From Pyrenochaeta sp. MPI-SDFR-AT-0127 (taxonomy: Eukaryota; Ascomycota; Dothideomycetes; Pleosporales; Cucurbitariaceae): DNA of 64,000 bases. The DNA lies in assembly GCA_020747015.1 (NCBI GenBank), contig JAGTJM010000001.1:1-64000 (forward strand), read 5' to 3'. A model generated the notes under the pieces. The model was not told the DNA's origin, made no database searches, and saw only the letters and a program-made list of their open reading frames with translations. Positions 1-9,329 of the stretch are shown piece after piece; positions within the stretch are counted from its first letter, which is position 1; every line of letters starts with the position of its first letter. Made by a program: the position numbers and the translations under genes.

Positions 1-296
1 GCCGCTTTTTCTCGTCTTCATCGTTGGAGGATAGAATTGACTTGACGGCGGGAATGAAAGCAGACTGTCTAGTTAGCGATACGCAAAGATGTTGTCGCAT
101 TCAGCGCGCATACCTTCCTGCGGTTTCCATTGCTCTCTTTCAGCGCAGGCGCTTCCAATTCCCCAAGACCGCCGGGGCCGATGCTTTTGCTACGCGTCTT
201 TCGCGAAGACTTTCTCGGCGACAGGGCTGGTGCCTTGAAAGACGCATCGGCAATCAGGCCGTCCGCAATGTTTTCTTTGCCTGCCGAGTTCGCCAT
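1..296 (-). CDS. spc7: Kinetochore protein Spc7/KNL1, N-terminal fragment
   Basis: Only the start of the gene is present; it runs off the left edge. Exon 1 is 296-114 and exon 2 is 64-1, with a 49-bp intron (113-65) that has GTATGC at the donor, a CTAAC-like branch site and ACAG at the acceptor. Splicing gives a basic N-terminus with KSIGPGG, then GNRRK joined to SAFIPAVKSIL and an acidic stretch, the layout I know from fungal Spc7 N-termini. Spc7/KNL1 is the kinetochore scaffold that recruits spindle-checkpoint proteins and links the Mis12 and Ndc80 complexes to microtubules. The start is taken at MANSAGKEN; an upstream in-frame ATG exists 51 bp earlier but gives a less typical beginning. 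The coiled-coil Spc7 domain lies outside the window, so the name rests on the N-terminal motif alone. Confidence 0.75.
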
Positions 297-1124
297 GGTG
301 GTGTTGCAGTATGTGTGGCGTGGTGGTGGTGATCGGGATGGAAGCAATGGGGTAAACAGAGACGGCGCGAATCGATAAACAATGCCAAGACTTCTGCGTC
401 AGTACCCGTGGCCCAATCAGCTATCCACCATGTACGGTAGACAGCATGACGTGTACAATTCAGCATCCGTCCATGTCTATGTCGACATTTGGACCGTGAA
501 TTCATCGATTTTAGGTTTCGTTTCCTTTACAGATTTAGAGGTGGTATCAAACAACGGCATTAGAGTTCAACCTGGTTTCTGCACCACATGGTACCAAGGC
601 TGATGTAAGGCTGTGGCAGCAGCTTCAGTGTGTCCAAGGCTTAAGCCTTTGAGATCCGTCGCTCGTTTTTCTGGAATTCTAGGCCTCTTCGTCTCGCTCA
701 TCCAGGGTTTACTTTAACGCCCCAAAGTTGGTACTGATTTCTCGACAAATCAAAGCCGCTCAGTTTCCATTCTACGCGCCTGTCTCTGAAAACTTCGCTC
801 TCATAAAATCACGCGTGACCCTCTGCTTCTCCAATAAGCAAGCCCCACTTATCCAACCGGTGAGTCCTGTTCAATGGGTGCATGTTACACAGTGCGCTGT
901 TCGCGGTTCGCATCAACCACCGCATCTGGAATGCGAATAAAATAAAGCGAACTCAGGTACTGGTATCTGTTTCTGTGGATTTTTTACTCAATGAAACATA
1001 GAAGTATTAGCTCCTTGAATATCCGACTTTAATCACGGCTACATCTAAAGTCACTTCCCTTTTTGACGTGCTCGCTTCTGCCTTCCTAAACCCAAATCCT
1101 CCTTTCTCGTGGCTGCCAGACATC
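297..1124. other. Intergenic, divergent promoter region of spc7 and the C2H2 gene
   Basis: No supported gene. Short ORFs here have no recognisable domain and no intron signals that extend them. The stretch must hold the promoters of two divergently transcribed genes. I see no clear TATA box on either strand. Confidence 0.6.
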
Positions 1125-2387
1125 ATGCCGTACACCTCTTCATCTGCTCCACTGGAGTGCTTCTGTGGCCGCTTCTACTCCAATGAACTCGATCTGAAAG
1201 AGCATCGCCTCGCTCGAGGTCACTTTCCTTCGCACCACTGTCAAGAATCATGCGAGCACCCGCCGGCAAGTCCACACGCTAAGCAGACTTACAAGTGTGA
1301 CTGTTGCGACAAATTATGTGAACGATTGGATATTCTCCAAGATCACCGCATCGTCAATGGGCCAGGCCACCGTTTTTGTCCTGATTGTGACCTCACCTTT
1401 GGTAATCAGGACTCTTTGGAAACCCATCTCAAAACCCTTCTGCACGCCTCTGAATTCAAGTGTTGCGACTGTGACATCTCTTTCCAAAATGCCAGCGCGT
1501 TGAATGCGCACATGGAACAACCCAGGCATCGGAGACCAGCACAACAGACACTCACTCCGAAGAAGAAAGCGGCCACTCCTAAAGTCGTGAAAGACATAAA
1601 GTGCAACCAGTGTCAGCGGGCTTTCTCTTCCTCAGAGTCTCTCAAGCAACACCAGGAATCAGTCAAGCACAAACCCCTCAGTAACTTGAGCTGCCCGCTC
1701 GGGAAGGGCTGTCGAGGAAAATTCACCACTCCTTCAGCGTTGATACACCACCTCGAAAGTGGAAAGTGCAAGTCAGGCATGAATCGAGAAGAAATCTACC
1801 GGATGGTCCAATCTTGCGATACAGATGGCATGATTCATAGTAGACCAGCACTCACATCTTCGATATCATCCTCATCCCTGATCTATACTCCATCAATTGG
1901 TACTCAAAGTTCGGCGATATCATTTGACACTGAAAGCGAATGGTCCTTACTCACTCCCACCCCGTCTCAAGGCAGTGTAGAGGACAGTCTAGAACAATGG
2001 TCACTACTTGGGGATAGCCAAATCTCACTTGATGGAAGCTTATCTATCGATGCGGCATTTCTACCGACCCTCCAGTGTCCTCTCTGTCCAAAGAAGCGAA
2101 AGAAGTTTGCGAACGCACTAGCCTTGCAGCACCACATGGACTCACCGGCACATGCTCCCAAGTTATATCATTGCCCAACCAATTTATTTGTTTCCACCTC
2201 GAACAAGAAAGAAGCGCAGAAAAGGAAGGAGAGGCACTTTTCAACGCTGAGCGGTTTGTCGCAGCACTTGGAAAGCGGAGCTTGTCGAGGTGGTAAGCGG
2301 GCTTTCCTTCAGTGTATTGGCCTCATCCAGGATCGTCTTGAGCAACTAGGCTTTGGAGGTATCCGTGTCTTGTTACCCCAAACTTAA
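1125..2387 (+). CDS. C2H2 zinc-finger protein
   Basis: A 420-residue single-exon protein, started at MPYTSSSAPLECFCGR; the frame is open upstream to 1068 but has no better ATG. At least four C2H2-like fingers can be read in the N-terminal half: a Cys/His unit near residues 12-35, CDCCDKL..., CPDCDLTF...HLKTLLH, CCDCDISF...HMEQPRH and KCNQCQRAF...HQESVKH. A Cys/His pair follows around FTTPSALIHH, and another finger-like unit (CPLCPKKRKKF...HHMDSPAH) lies near the C-terminus. Between them is a Ser/Thr-rich acidic linker. Such proteins bind nucleic acid, and many fungal members are transcription factors or ribosome or RNA-processing proteins; the target cannot be told from sequence. It ends with a conserved-looking helix (GLIQDRLEQLGF). 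Confidence 0.8.
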   Translation: MPYTSSSAPLECFCGRFYSNELDLKEHRLARGHFPSHHCQESCEHPPASPHAKQTYKCDCCDKLCERLDILQDHRIVNGPGHRFCPDCDLTFGNQDSLETHLKTLLHASEFKCCDCDISFQNASALNAHMEQPRHRRPAQQTLTPKKKAATPKVVKDIKCNQCQRAFSSSESLKQHQESVKHKPLSNLSCPLGKGCRGKFTTPSALIHHLESGKCKSGMNREEIYRMVQSCDTDGMIHSRPALTSSISSSSLIYTPSIGTQSSAISFDTESEWSLLTPTPSQGSVEDSLEQWSLLGDSQISLDGSLSIDAAFLPTLQCPLCPKKRKKFANALALQHHMDSPAHAPKLYHCPTNLFVSTSNKKEAQKRKERHFSTLSGLSQHLESGACRGGKRAFLQCIGLIQDRLEQLGFGGIRVLLPQT

Positions 2388-2982
2388 CGGTGACAAACAC
2401 TGGAACAAGAGCATCAGCAAAGCCCACATAATTATTCCGATGAGACTAAAGATGAATTTGGTCATCAGACTTCAACTATCAAATGGACTCTGGCAACATG
2501 TACGTTGTCGACCAGAATTTGTACAGTGCTGTGAGAGGATGACATCCTACTTTACAGTGTTTGCATATCTGCCAATTCTGGTTTTAAACACAGCGCACCA
2601 CTACCACCACTTATAAAATAGGAGTACCAGTAGTCTGTAATGTGATACACAAATACATACTGCAAGACATGATTCAGAGCAAGCGACTATGACAAACGAG
2701 TGAATCTTCAAGCAACACCGTTTTATGTATTACCTCCCCATTATATCCTATATACTATTCTGGGTATACTATTTGTTTCCTTTGAGAGAAAAACGCTAAG
2801 ATCTATGTAAAATCAATACGGAACAAAGACACTGAACCGTCTACCCAAGCGCCAACCTTCCAATACAAACTACATGAAAAAAAAAAAATCCTTCAAAAGC
2901 TCAGTCTGGTGAAGTCCAGTCCTATGCCGTGCCGATTAAAAATGATAACAAAGGAAGGAAAAAGAGGTATACCATCTATCAC
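2388..2982. other. Intergenic, convergent 3' ends
   Basis: This lies between the stop of the C2H2 gene and the stop of the minus-strand RS-like gene, so it should contain two 3' UTRs. It is AT-rich, with an A-tract of about 12 at 2878-2888. No gene is supported. Confidence 0.6.
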
Positions 2983-3684
2983 TCACGACCCATAAACGAT
3001 CCTCTCGCGGCGCCATCCACTCAGTGGCCTGAACTCCTCCGTCTTGGTCCTCTTGATGCGCCTGTACCGGCTCCAACTCTCCTTCTCCTCGTCCTTCTCT
3101 TCGTCGTCTCCCCAGAAACTGTCGCGTCTGCGCTCCCGTGATGTTGATCGTTCGCGCGTCTCCCAATCTTCATCGACCCATTTCTCCCGCGTGGTGCGGA
3201 ACAGGCTTGTAGGCCAGAGGTGAGTGGAACCATGGTGGTGATGGTGATGGTAGCTAGGAGACTTGGGCTTTGAGAAGGTAGCCTTTACTTTGAGTCGAAA
3301 CTCGCGTTCATCGGGGTCGGATTTGTCATTGTCGTCGCAGTGGTTATGATGATGGGGTGTGTATTTGTATGTCCTTCGCTTCTCATAGATGCTCCTTCTC
3401 TCTTCATCGTCGTCGTCAGAATGTGTGTCGCGCTTGTCGGACCAGATGTTGTAGCGTTCGAGTTGCGATGGTTGGTTGCGAATTGTCAGCGCACGGGAGA
3501 GTTTGGCTGGCTTGTGAGATAGCGAGTAGGGGTAGTCATCGTGGCCGTCGTCTTCATCATCAGAGAGTGTGATATGGCGTTGGCGCTTGTTGGAATCGCG
3601 ACGAGCGAGGGGACGAGAGTAGCGGGTGTCATACTCTGGAGTCCGCTCACGGGTGCGAGTACGGGTGAGGTGGAGGTAAGACAT
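2983..3684 (-). CDS. Arg/Asp-rich conserved fungal protein
   Basis: A 233-residue single-exon protein with strongly alternating charge: Arg-rich N-terminus (TRTRTRERTPE), several Asp/Glu runs, a six-His tract near the middle (YHHHHHHGS), RS-like repeats (RERSTSRERRRDS) and a C-terminal block KRTKTEEFRPLSGWRR. I recognise this last block as conserved in otherwise uncharacterised fungal proteins. It has no signal peptide, membrane segment or folded enzyme domain. The composition suggests a nuclear, intrinsically disordered protein, possibly linked to RNA processing, but that is inference. The start is placed at MSYLHLTR; an earlier in-frame ATG at 3726 is possible. A TATATAG element lies about 190 bp upstream on the same strand. 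Confidence 0.7.
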   Translation of the reverse strand: MSYLHLTRTRTRERTPEYDTRYSRPLARRDSNKRQRHITLSDDEDDGHDDYPYSLSHKPAKLSRALTIRNQPSQLERYNIWSDKRDTHSDDDDEERRSIYEKRRTYKYTPHHHNHCDDNDKSDPDEREFRLKVKATFSKPKSPSYHHHHHHGSTHLWPTSLFRTTREKWVDEDWETRERSTSRERRRDSFWGDDEEKDEEKESWSRYRRIKRTKTEEFRPLSGWRRERIVYGS

Positions 3685-4867
3685 TGTGCAATACCTGGTG
3701 AAGTGCACGTCTGGTATGCGTCGCAAGGGTTGAGAGTAACAAAAAGGCTGCAGTCAATGGTTCTGTAGGTAGTTGGTGATGTGCCAGTATATGTTGGCTA
3801 ACTTGGATGCTTCTTATAGTCGTGGTAATCAAGAGAAGGGCAAACAACCACTGTCCTCCTAAGCCCTCTATATACCAGGAGACACACATGTCTCAACTGC
3901 CTAGTAAAAACCAGATTGCCATGTTCATGACCTCTTTGTCCAGCATGGCCCCGTGCACCCATGAACATTTTGAACTCCGCCCGATTTCTGTGGCTTAATG
4001 TGGCTCCAAATCGTGGCTGGTGCAGGCTTTCCCGCCATACGATTGGCTGCGGCCGCCTCCGCGTGCATGAACTGCTCACCGCATGAACATGGTCGGGTGC
4101 CTGACGCCAGGTATTGAGGCTTGCAAAGTACTGATGATGGTGACGTCCCTGCTGGTGGAGGTCTAGGATATGGCTCCTTGCAGGTTCATACAAGCTGAGG
4201 TCTGTTTGCCACGGTGAGGCAGTGAGGGGTTGTGGTGTGGGGGCCAAACCCGTGATGATGAAGGCGGTCGGCGAAAGCATCTTCGCGATGATTGTTCGGG
4301 TACCTGCCTTTGTTGAGGATGCTGCCTATAGGAACGTATTCTCTCCGTCCCGGTGCGCCTACGTTCTGCTCTAACATGGTCGGTGAGCAGAGCCGCACGC
4401 CCTACCGGTGGAGGAGATGACGAAGCTGCTAGTCATGCGATTCTGAATGATTCATCGCCTGAATCAAACACGATCTCTGTGAGAGTCCTCCATTCAGTCA
4501 TTCTACTTGAGAAGCGTTAATGTGTCCATGTTCGCAATGATGAGAGGCGCATTCCTTCCTGAAACCGCCCACGACACCACCTTACACATTTACACAAATG
4601 ACCTCACCCTTCCAGGCGTTCGGTGAGTCAAACGGCTGCTGCGGAGGCTGTGTCCTAGATTACTGAGGGCGCGCAACTGCGCGCTATGAGCGCTCAAGGT
4701 TGCATCGGCTCTGGGAGGCCTACAGCTAAGAGTTGGCCGAAAAGCTTGAAGCACTTTGACGCATACGCGAAAAATTTGCTCATGCAGCGGCCTGAGCAAA
4801 AGCATACGTTGCTGTTGCCCGCAGCACTGCAGCCTGCGTGTGACGTTGCTGTGGTATTCCTGAAGTC
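3685..4867. other. Intergenic between two minus-strand genes
   Basis: Holds the promoter of the Arg/Asp-rich gene (TATATAG near 3869-3876 on the minus strand) and the 3' flank of the pepsin-like gene. Short ORFs of up to 160 codons occur on the minus strand but show no domain and biased, unconvincing composition. Nothing else was seen. Confidence 0.5.
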
Positions 4868-6594
4868 TCAGCCCATCTCCTTCACATGGCCTTCGCCTTC
4901 CATTTCTGCGTATCTCTTTTCATGGGCCGGCAACTCATAGACTTCGACCTGAGTGTCGGCGATCTCTACAGGCTTCTCCTGCTCCTTACTGGCACAGAGC
5001 TCGACCTTGGGGTCCGTGTCGCCTGCTAACTCATGCTTCAAACCGCCGCCAAGCTCGTGCTTCACGTGGTCTCCATCTACTTCGTGGCTCATGGTATTCT
5101 GTACATCTGTGTCTTCAAGCTCGTGAGCCTTTGCCTTCTTGCCCTTTCTCCGTCGCTGGATTAGGAAGGCGATAGTCACGACAATCGCAAGCACGACGAC
5201 GCCTCCTACAGCTATTCCTGCAATGACTCCTGTACTCAATTTGTTGCTCGAGCTTGGGTCATCGGCGCCACTGTTAGAGTCGGGGTTTAGCAATCCAGGC
5301 GGGAGTATCGGGACAATATTTTCTTTTGTTGATGAGGACGGATACAAGGCTTGTGAAAGATTGAATGTATTCCGCTCGAAGTCAGCGGAGAGGTGTGCGC
5401 TTTGCAGGAATGCGCGTCCCAGGATGAACTGTGTATCCTTAGCTGCACGCCTTATGGGAAAGCGAAATCCGCCCTCTTCTGAATTCTGGTCTGCGCCCAC
5501 ATCTTTGTCAGCAAGATAGAAGTTGAAGTAGGGCATCCTGATGGGAGTCGAATTTCCGTTTATCTCTGGTCCGACGTGAAAGCTCACTACTGGATTGCTT
5601 GCAAGGTTCAGGGCGTGCTGGCTACTGTTGACATAAAATGCTTCGGTGTTGTTGTTGTATGATAGCCCAAATGCACGCTGAAATGCGGCGCAAACGTCCA
5701 ACGGAAGCCAAATATCTGGAACCAATGTGCTGATGTACGAAATAATTGGCGTACTCAACAGGCTATTATTTGTAACGTTCGACGTAATTTGTTGCAAAGC
5801 GACTTGGAAGTCCAATGAGATATCTGCCCCGAATGGAAAAACCAATTCGTTCGGCTCGAAGCGAGTTCTGTCGTAACCACCAAGCACTAGACTCCCAAAC
5901 ACTTTGGGAGCTAGATTGTACGCTCCGGCTGTATAGGACCAGGATAGGCTCGGTATGGGCGTGTCGTTCGCGTTGCGCAGATTCTGTAAGAGACTCGGGA
6001 TGGGGGTGTTATAGGTTGTGAAGTTGATGGGCCGAGGATTGAGTGCGAGACTTCCTAGAGTGAAGTTGTTGGTGATGATACCTGCAATACTCTGGTTGTC
6101 GAGAGTAGGCATTCCGTCTCCCGTCCAGCCAAGCGACAATGCATCGAAACCGTACAAGCCCTCTCCGTCATAACCCACACGGCTTTCGAGGTAGGTGTTG
6201 AGCTCGTACTGTCCAAACTCTTTCCATGTGCTCGAAGTATTCCTCATATACAGGCCACCACGCAGCTTTTCGCATTCCTCGGTAGACATAAGACTTGTGC
6301 CAGGGCATCCCTCTGGCAGGACAAGCCAGGTTGCGGACTGATCAGATGCGGGTAGTACGCGTATTTGCTGCTGCTGCCCGCCACCGACTCCGATCCGAAA
6401 TGTCGACCATGGACCGTCATCTCCATCCCTATGAAATCATTAACAAAGTCTTGTCCATGGTTGCGGTATATGCACCAGAATTGGCTGGGTAGTATGTTCA
6501 GTGGCTTTCCCAGGTTTGTCGCATTTTCTGCGCCGGAGATGTTGGCGCAGAGCGACAGAAGAACGACTAGAAGCAGTCGTAAATCTCTCGCCAT
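4868..6594 (-). CDS. Membrane-anchored pepsin-like (A1) protein, probably inactive
   Basis: Two exons, 6594-6476 and 6428-4868, with a 47-bp intron whose removal restores the conserved QFWDGDDGPWS junction. The 559-residue product has a signal peptide (MARDLRLLLVVLLSLCANISG), a pepsin-like body with many N-glycosylation sites, a transmembrane helix (about GVIAGIAVGGVVVLAIVVT) followed by RRRKGKK, and an acidic cytosolic tail with HELGGGLKHEL repeats. Secreted A1 proteases use two Asp motifs (DTG/DSG). Here the first site reads ASDQSATW and the second ISTLVPDIWLP, so neither catalytic Asp is at its place, while flanking features (VFGSLVLGGYD, FILGRAFLQSAH) are kept. I infer a non-catalytic surface sensor or binding protein. 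It diverges from the GPI-type gene at 7506 across about 0.9 kb. Confidence 0.85.
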
Positions 6595-7505
6595 CTTGTC
6601 ATATGATGGGCAATGGAGCGAAAAACACGCCCATCTCTTCAAAAACGAACGGCAGCAAGGAAAAAGAGAGCTCAGTCGATATAAAGGTACAGAAAGGCCC
6701 CATCACGTCTGGACCAATATAGCTACATATTGCTACGACCGGGTAAGCATCTAATCGAGGCGGCATGCTACTGGGTGGAGCCGCAGCGTCGACATCCCTG
6801 CGCCATAAGATTTCTCTAGTCATGTTCGAAAGCAGTATGTGTCCAGGGTGCCATAAACAATTGGGTCGAGCTTCGTTGGTTTTCGTACTTGATGCCCTCG
6901 TAACACAGGGGATGCTGGCTGACCATTCTGCAAGTATGGGGGCAGAAGAGTTCCCCTCCAATTCCCGTTTCCTCCACCTCTTCGATACTTTCTTGAGTTT
7001 CAATCAATGCACTCCAACACAGAAAAGATGTCACTCTCGTGCAGGAAAAGGAGGGTTCAGTGGGCGTTTCCCGAGCGCCGGTAAATTATGCAGTGCGGCC
7101 CCTTTCCTGGGTGGGAAGGTGCATTTAACCGTTGCCGCAAGCCTCAACGCTGCTGGAATCGAAGCTGACAGGGCGGGAGGAGCATCAAGGAACTCTCCGA
7201 CTTCAATGGGTGGCAGGGAGTGGAATCCTGCCAAACATTGCACGAATTATGACGCGCGGGGAGCCCGTGGATGCATTTGAGCGGAGATTTCAACAACGCC
7301 TCATAGACCCTTGGCATGTGACTTCGCGCTATGAATCCGCCCGCCGCGACGGGCTATTCCTAACAGCGCGCAAATGTCATTTCTTTCGGGACTAAAGCCG
7401 ATGCGAAGACATTGAGGACGTGAGAGCGCTGAGGAGAATGGGTGCTGCGTTTGGCTATCCTGAACACTCACCCATTGCCCTCTCTGCTGTAGCGCGACAC
7501 ACAAC
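6595..7505. promoter_or_regulatory. Shared upstream region of two divergent surface-protein genes
   Basis: 911 bp between the starts of the pepsin-like and GPI-type genes. A plus-strand ORF of 171 codons (6765-7280) lies here but is compositionally unconvincing and would overlap the expected promoter. A GATATAAAGG sequence at about 6677-6687 could be a plus-strand TATA element. Divergent layout may mean shared control of the two surface genes (inference). Confidence 0.4.
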
Positions 7506-8620
7506 ATGCTGCTCCCCCCAGAGCTGCTGGCTGTCCTTTTCTTAGCCACTGCGACCAATGCTTTCCCACGTATGAGATCTGGTCCGTACAGACGTTCCCA
7601 AGGTGGTGCTGACACTGGATAGAGATCGAGCCGCACACAAACGTCACCTCGCCACCTGTCGAACCTACGATTCCACCTGACCCATTGGGGATTCATGGTC
7701 CCACAGACACGGAAGAGCACTCGGACGATCCATGCTGGACAGTCTCTTGCATCCCCCTAAACTTCATCCCGGAGCTCCCAACAGCAACAGGATGGGAAGA
7801 CGAGAACAATGACTTGATGCCAAGCGACCTCTCTCCCCCTCGACAACCCGACCAAGTGGTAACGACGAGGCGACCTGCAATTCTCAACGTGCGGACAAGT
7901 ACTACGCCCACAGTCACACAAAGCCCCTCAAACAACAATTTGCCGGGGAACGCAGACGACAACGACAAGGAAGATGGACCTGGGCAACCCACGGGCAATC
8001 CTGGGGCAGGAAACGCTCTTAATGATCCTGTACTGGTGCCCTCACAACCAGCGGGAAACAGTTTGCTAGACAACATAGTCTCTCGTCTCGGCGATGCACA
8101 ACCAGAAGCGCAAGCCCCTCAACCGCTTCCTCCTGCTACCGCTGCAGGCGACAATACTGTGGTGATTGCTCAGCAGCAAGCCACAGCAGGTCCTACAGCA
8201 CCAGGCGCCGCTAATACGGCATCACCGCAGGTGACAGTCGCTGCGGGTGGGAGTGTAACACTGGGCACTGCGACTCTGACCCTCACGCCTGGCCTGTCGA
8301 CCACCATCGGTTCGGATACAGACGCAACATTTGTTGGTATCACGACCAATACTGCAGGCCAAACTATCATTACGATTAGCTCCAGTGGAACTGCTATCAC
8401 AGCCACGGTCACTGATGCGCTTGCTACCATAACGTTACCGAAGACAGGCTTCGAGGCTAGCATCACGGACATCGCAGGTCCTGGCGGAATGAGCACCTCT
8501 CGCGCAGCTGGTGCGGCTGCTTCGACATCAAGTCGAGGTGCTGCGATGGACAGCAGAGGCGGATTGGACTGGTGGACAGGCACAGCATTGGGAATACTGG
8601 GACTCGGCGTTGTACTGTAA
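7506..8620 (+). CDS. Secreted, probably GPI-anchored Ser/Thr/Ala-rich surface protein
   Basis: Exon 1 is 7506-7569 and exon 2 is 7623-8620. The 53-bp intron has GTATG, a CTGAC branch site and TAG. The first exon supplies a signal peptide (MLLPPELLAVLFLATATNA) that is missed if the gene is read as one exon. The 353-residue product has a Pro/Glu segment, a short Cys pair (DDPCWTVSCIP), a long disordered Ala/Pro/Gln stretch, then a Thr/Val-rich repeat-like segment (GGSVTLGTATLTLTPG; TITISSSGTAIT). It ends in a small-residue/Ser-rich stretch followed by a hydrophobic tail with no basic residue after it (TGTALGILGLGVVL), which fits a GPI attachment signal. It is likely a cell-wall or plasma-membrane protein; no catalytic domain is visible. 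Confidence 0.8.
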
Positions 8621-8919
8621 TAAGAAACCACCAATAATGCGCCTTCATTTTGACAACCTTTGTGGCGCACAAAACCTTCCGCGCGCAATGACCCAGTGAT
8701 TACATACCTCCCTCACCGCCATGCATAAGACCAATTCATAAATCCCAACTACCCCTCATCCCCCTTCTCTTCCACCCAAAACCACAGTCATAGCTCATTT
8801 CCTCAACGTGAGCATAGTATACAACATCACAAGTAAACTCTCCTCCCACACAAAAATACCATCGTTAGACTCAGGCACAGTCTTTCAATCAATCTCTCTT
8901 TCCATCAGTTGCAGACGCA
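8621..8919. other. Intergenic, 3' flank and promoter
   Basis: About 300 bp between the GPI-type gene and the 56-residue protein. It is C/T-rich from about 8750 to 8910, as is common just upstream of fungal start codons. No gene is seen. Confidence 0.5.
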
Positions 8920-9090
8920 ATGTCCTCGAACAACGATAAGGCTCACATTACCGGTACCGGTGCTGCAGCCAAAGACGCAGGCTTCACCAGCTTCAAGGCT
9001 TTTCTCGAGTCCTACGGCCTGAGGATCTGGAACGATGATGATGTGCAGGAGGGTAGGGCCATCCTGAGGGGTATGGGGTATGGGGTATAA
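8920..9090 (+). CDS. Small conserved fungal protein (56 residues)
   Basis: A complete short ORF, ATG to TAA, preceded by a C/T-rich leader. Its second half (SFKAFLESYGLRIWNDDDVQEGRAILRGMGYGV, key residues F-ESYGL, NDDDVQEG and RGMGYG) resembles a family of very short uncharacterised fungal proteins that keep the DDVQEGKAILR core. It has no signal peptide or membrane helix. It converges on the mitochondrial aspartyl-tRNA synthetase gene, 239 bp from its stop. Function is unknown. The family resemblance is from memory and the gene is short, so the call needs transcript support; codon use and the end at GYGV look genuine. Confidence 0.65.
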   Translation: MSSNNDKAHITGTGAAAKDAGFTSFKAFLESYGLRIWNDDDVQEGRAILRGMGYGV

Positions 9091-9329
9091 TGTATACTGT
9101 AGAGAAGCCTCTTAGATGGTCCGTTGACCCGGGTCAATTGCTGGGGTGATACTTGATGAGAATGTGAAGCAACAGCTAAGATCGAACGTGAGATAGGAAC
9201 GATAATTCTACTATTCCAACCCATCTAACAAATACTGTACATGTCTGATATACAATGCGCCGACTATGCCGTATGGACTGATTCGAAAGCTCCTGCGAAT
9301 ATCTTACAGCTCACCACTAGAATCTACCT

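Noticed and set aside
3798..4280. Minus-strand ORF of 160 codons
   Set aside because: His/Arg/Pro-rich without a domain, and no homologous feel; it overlaps the upstream region and TATA-like element of the Arg/Asp-rich gene.
6765..7280. Plus-strand ORF of 171 codons
   Set aside because: It falls in the shared promoter region, has no recognisable domain, odd composition and no transcript-like leader.
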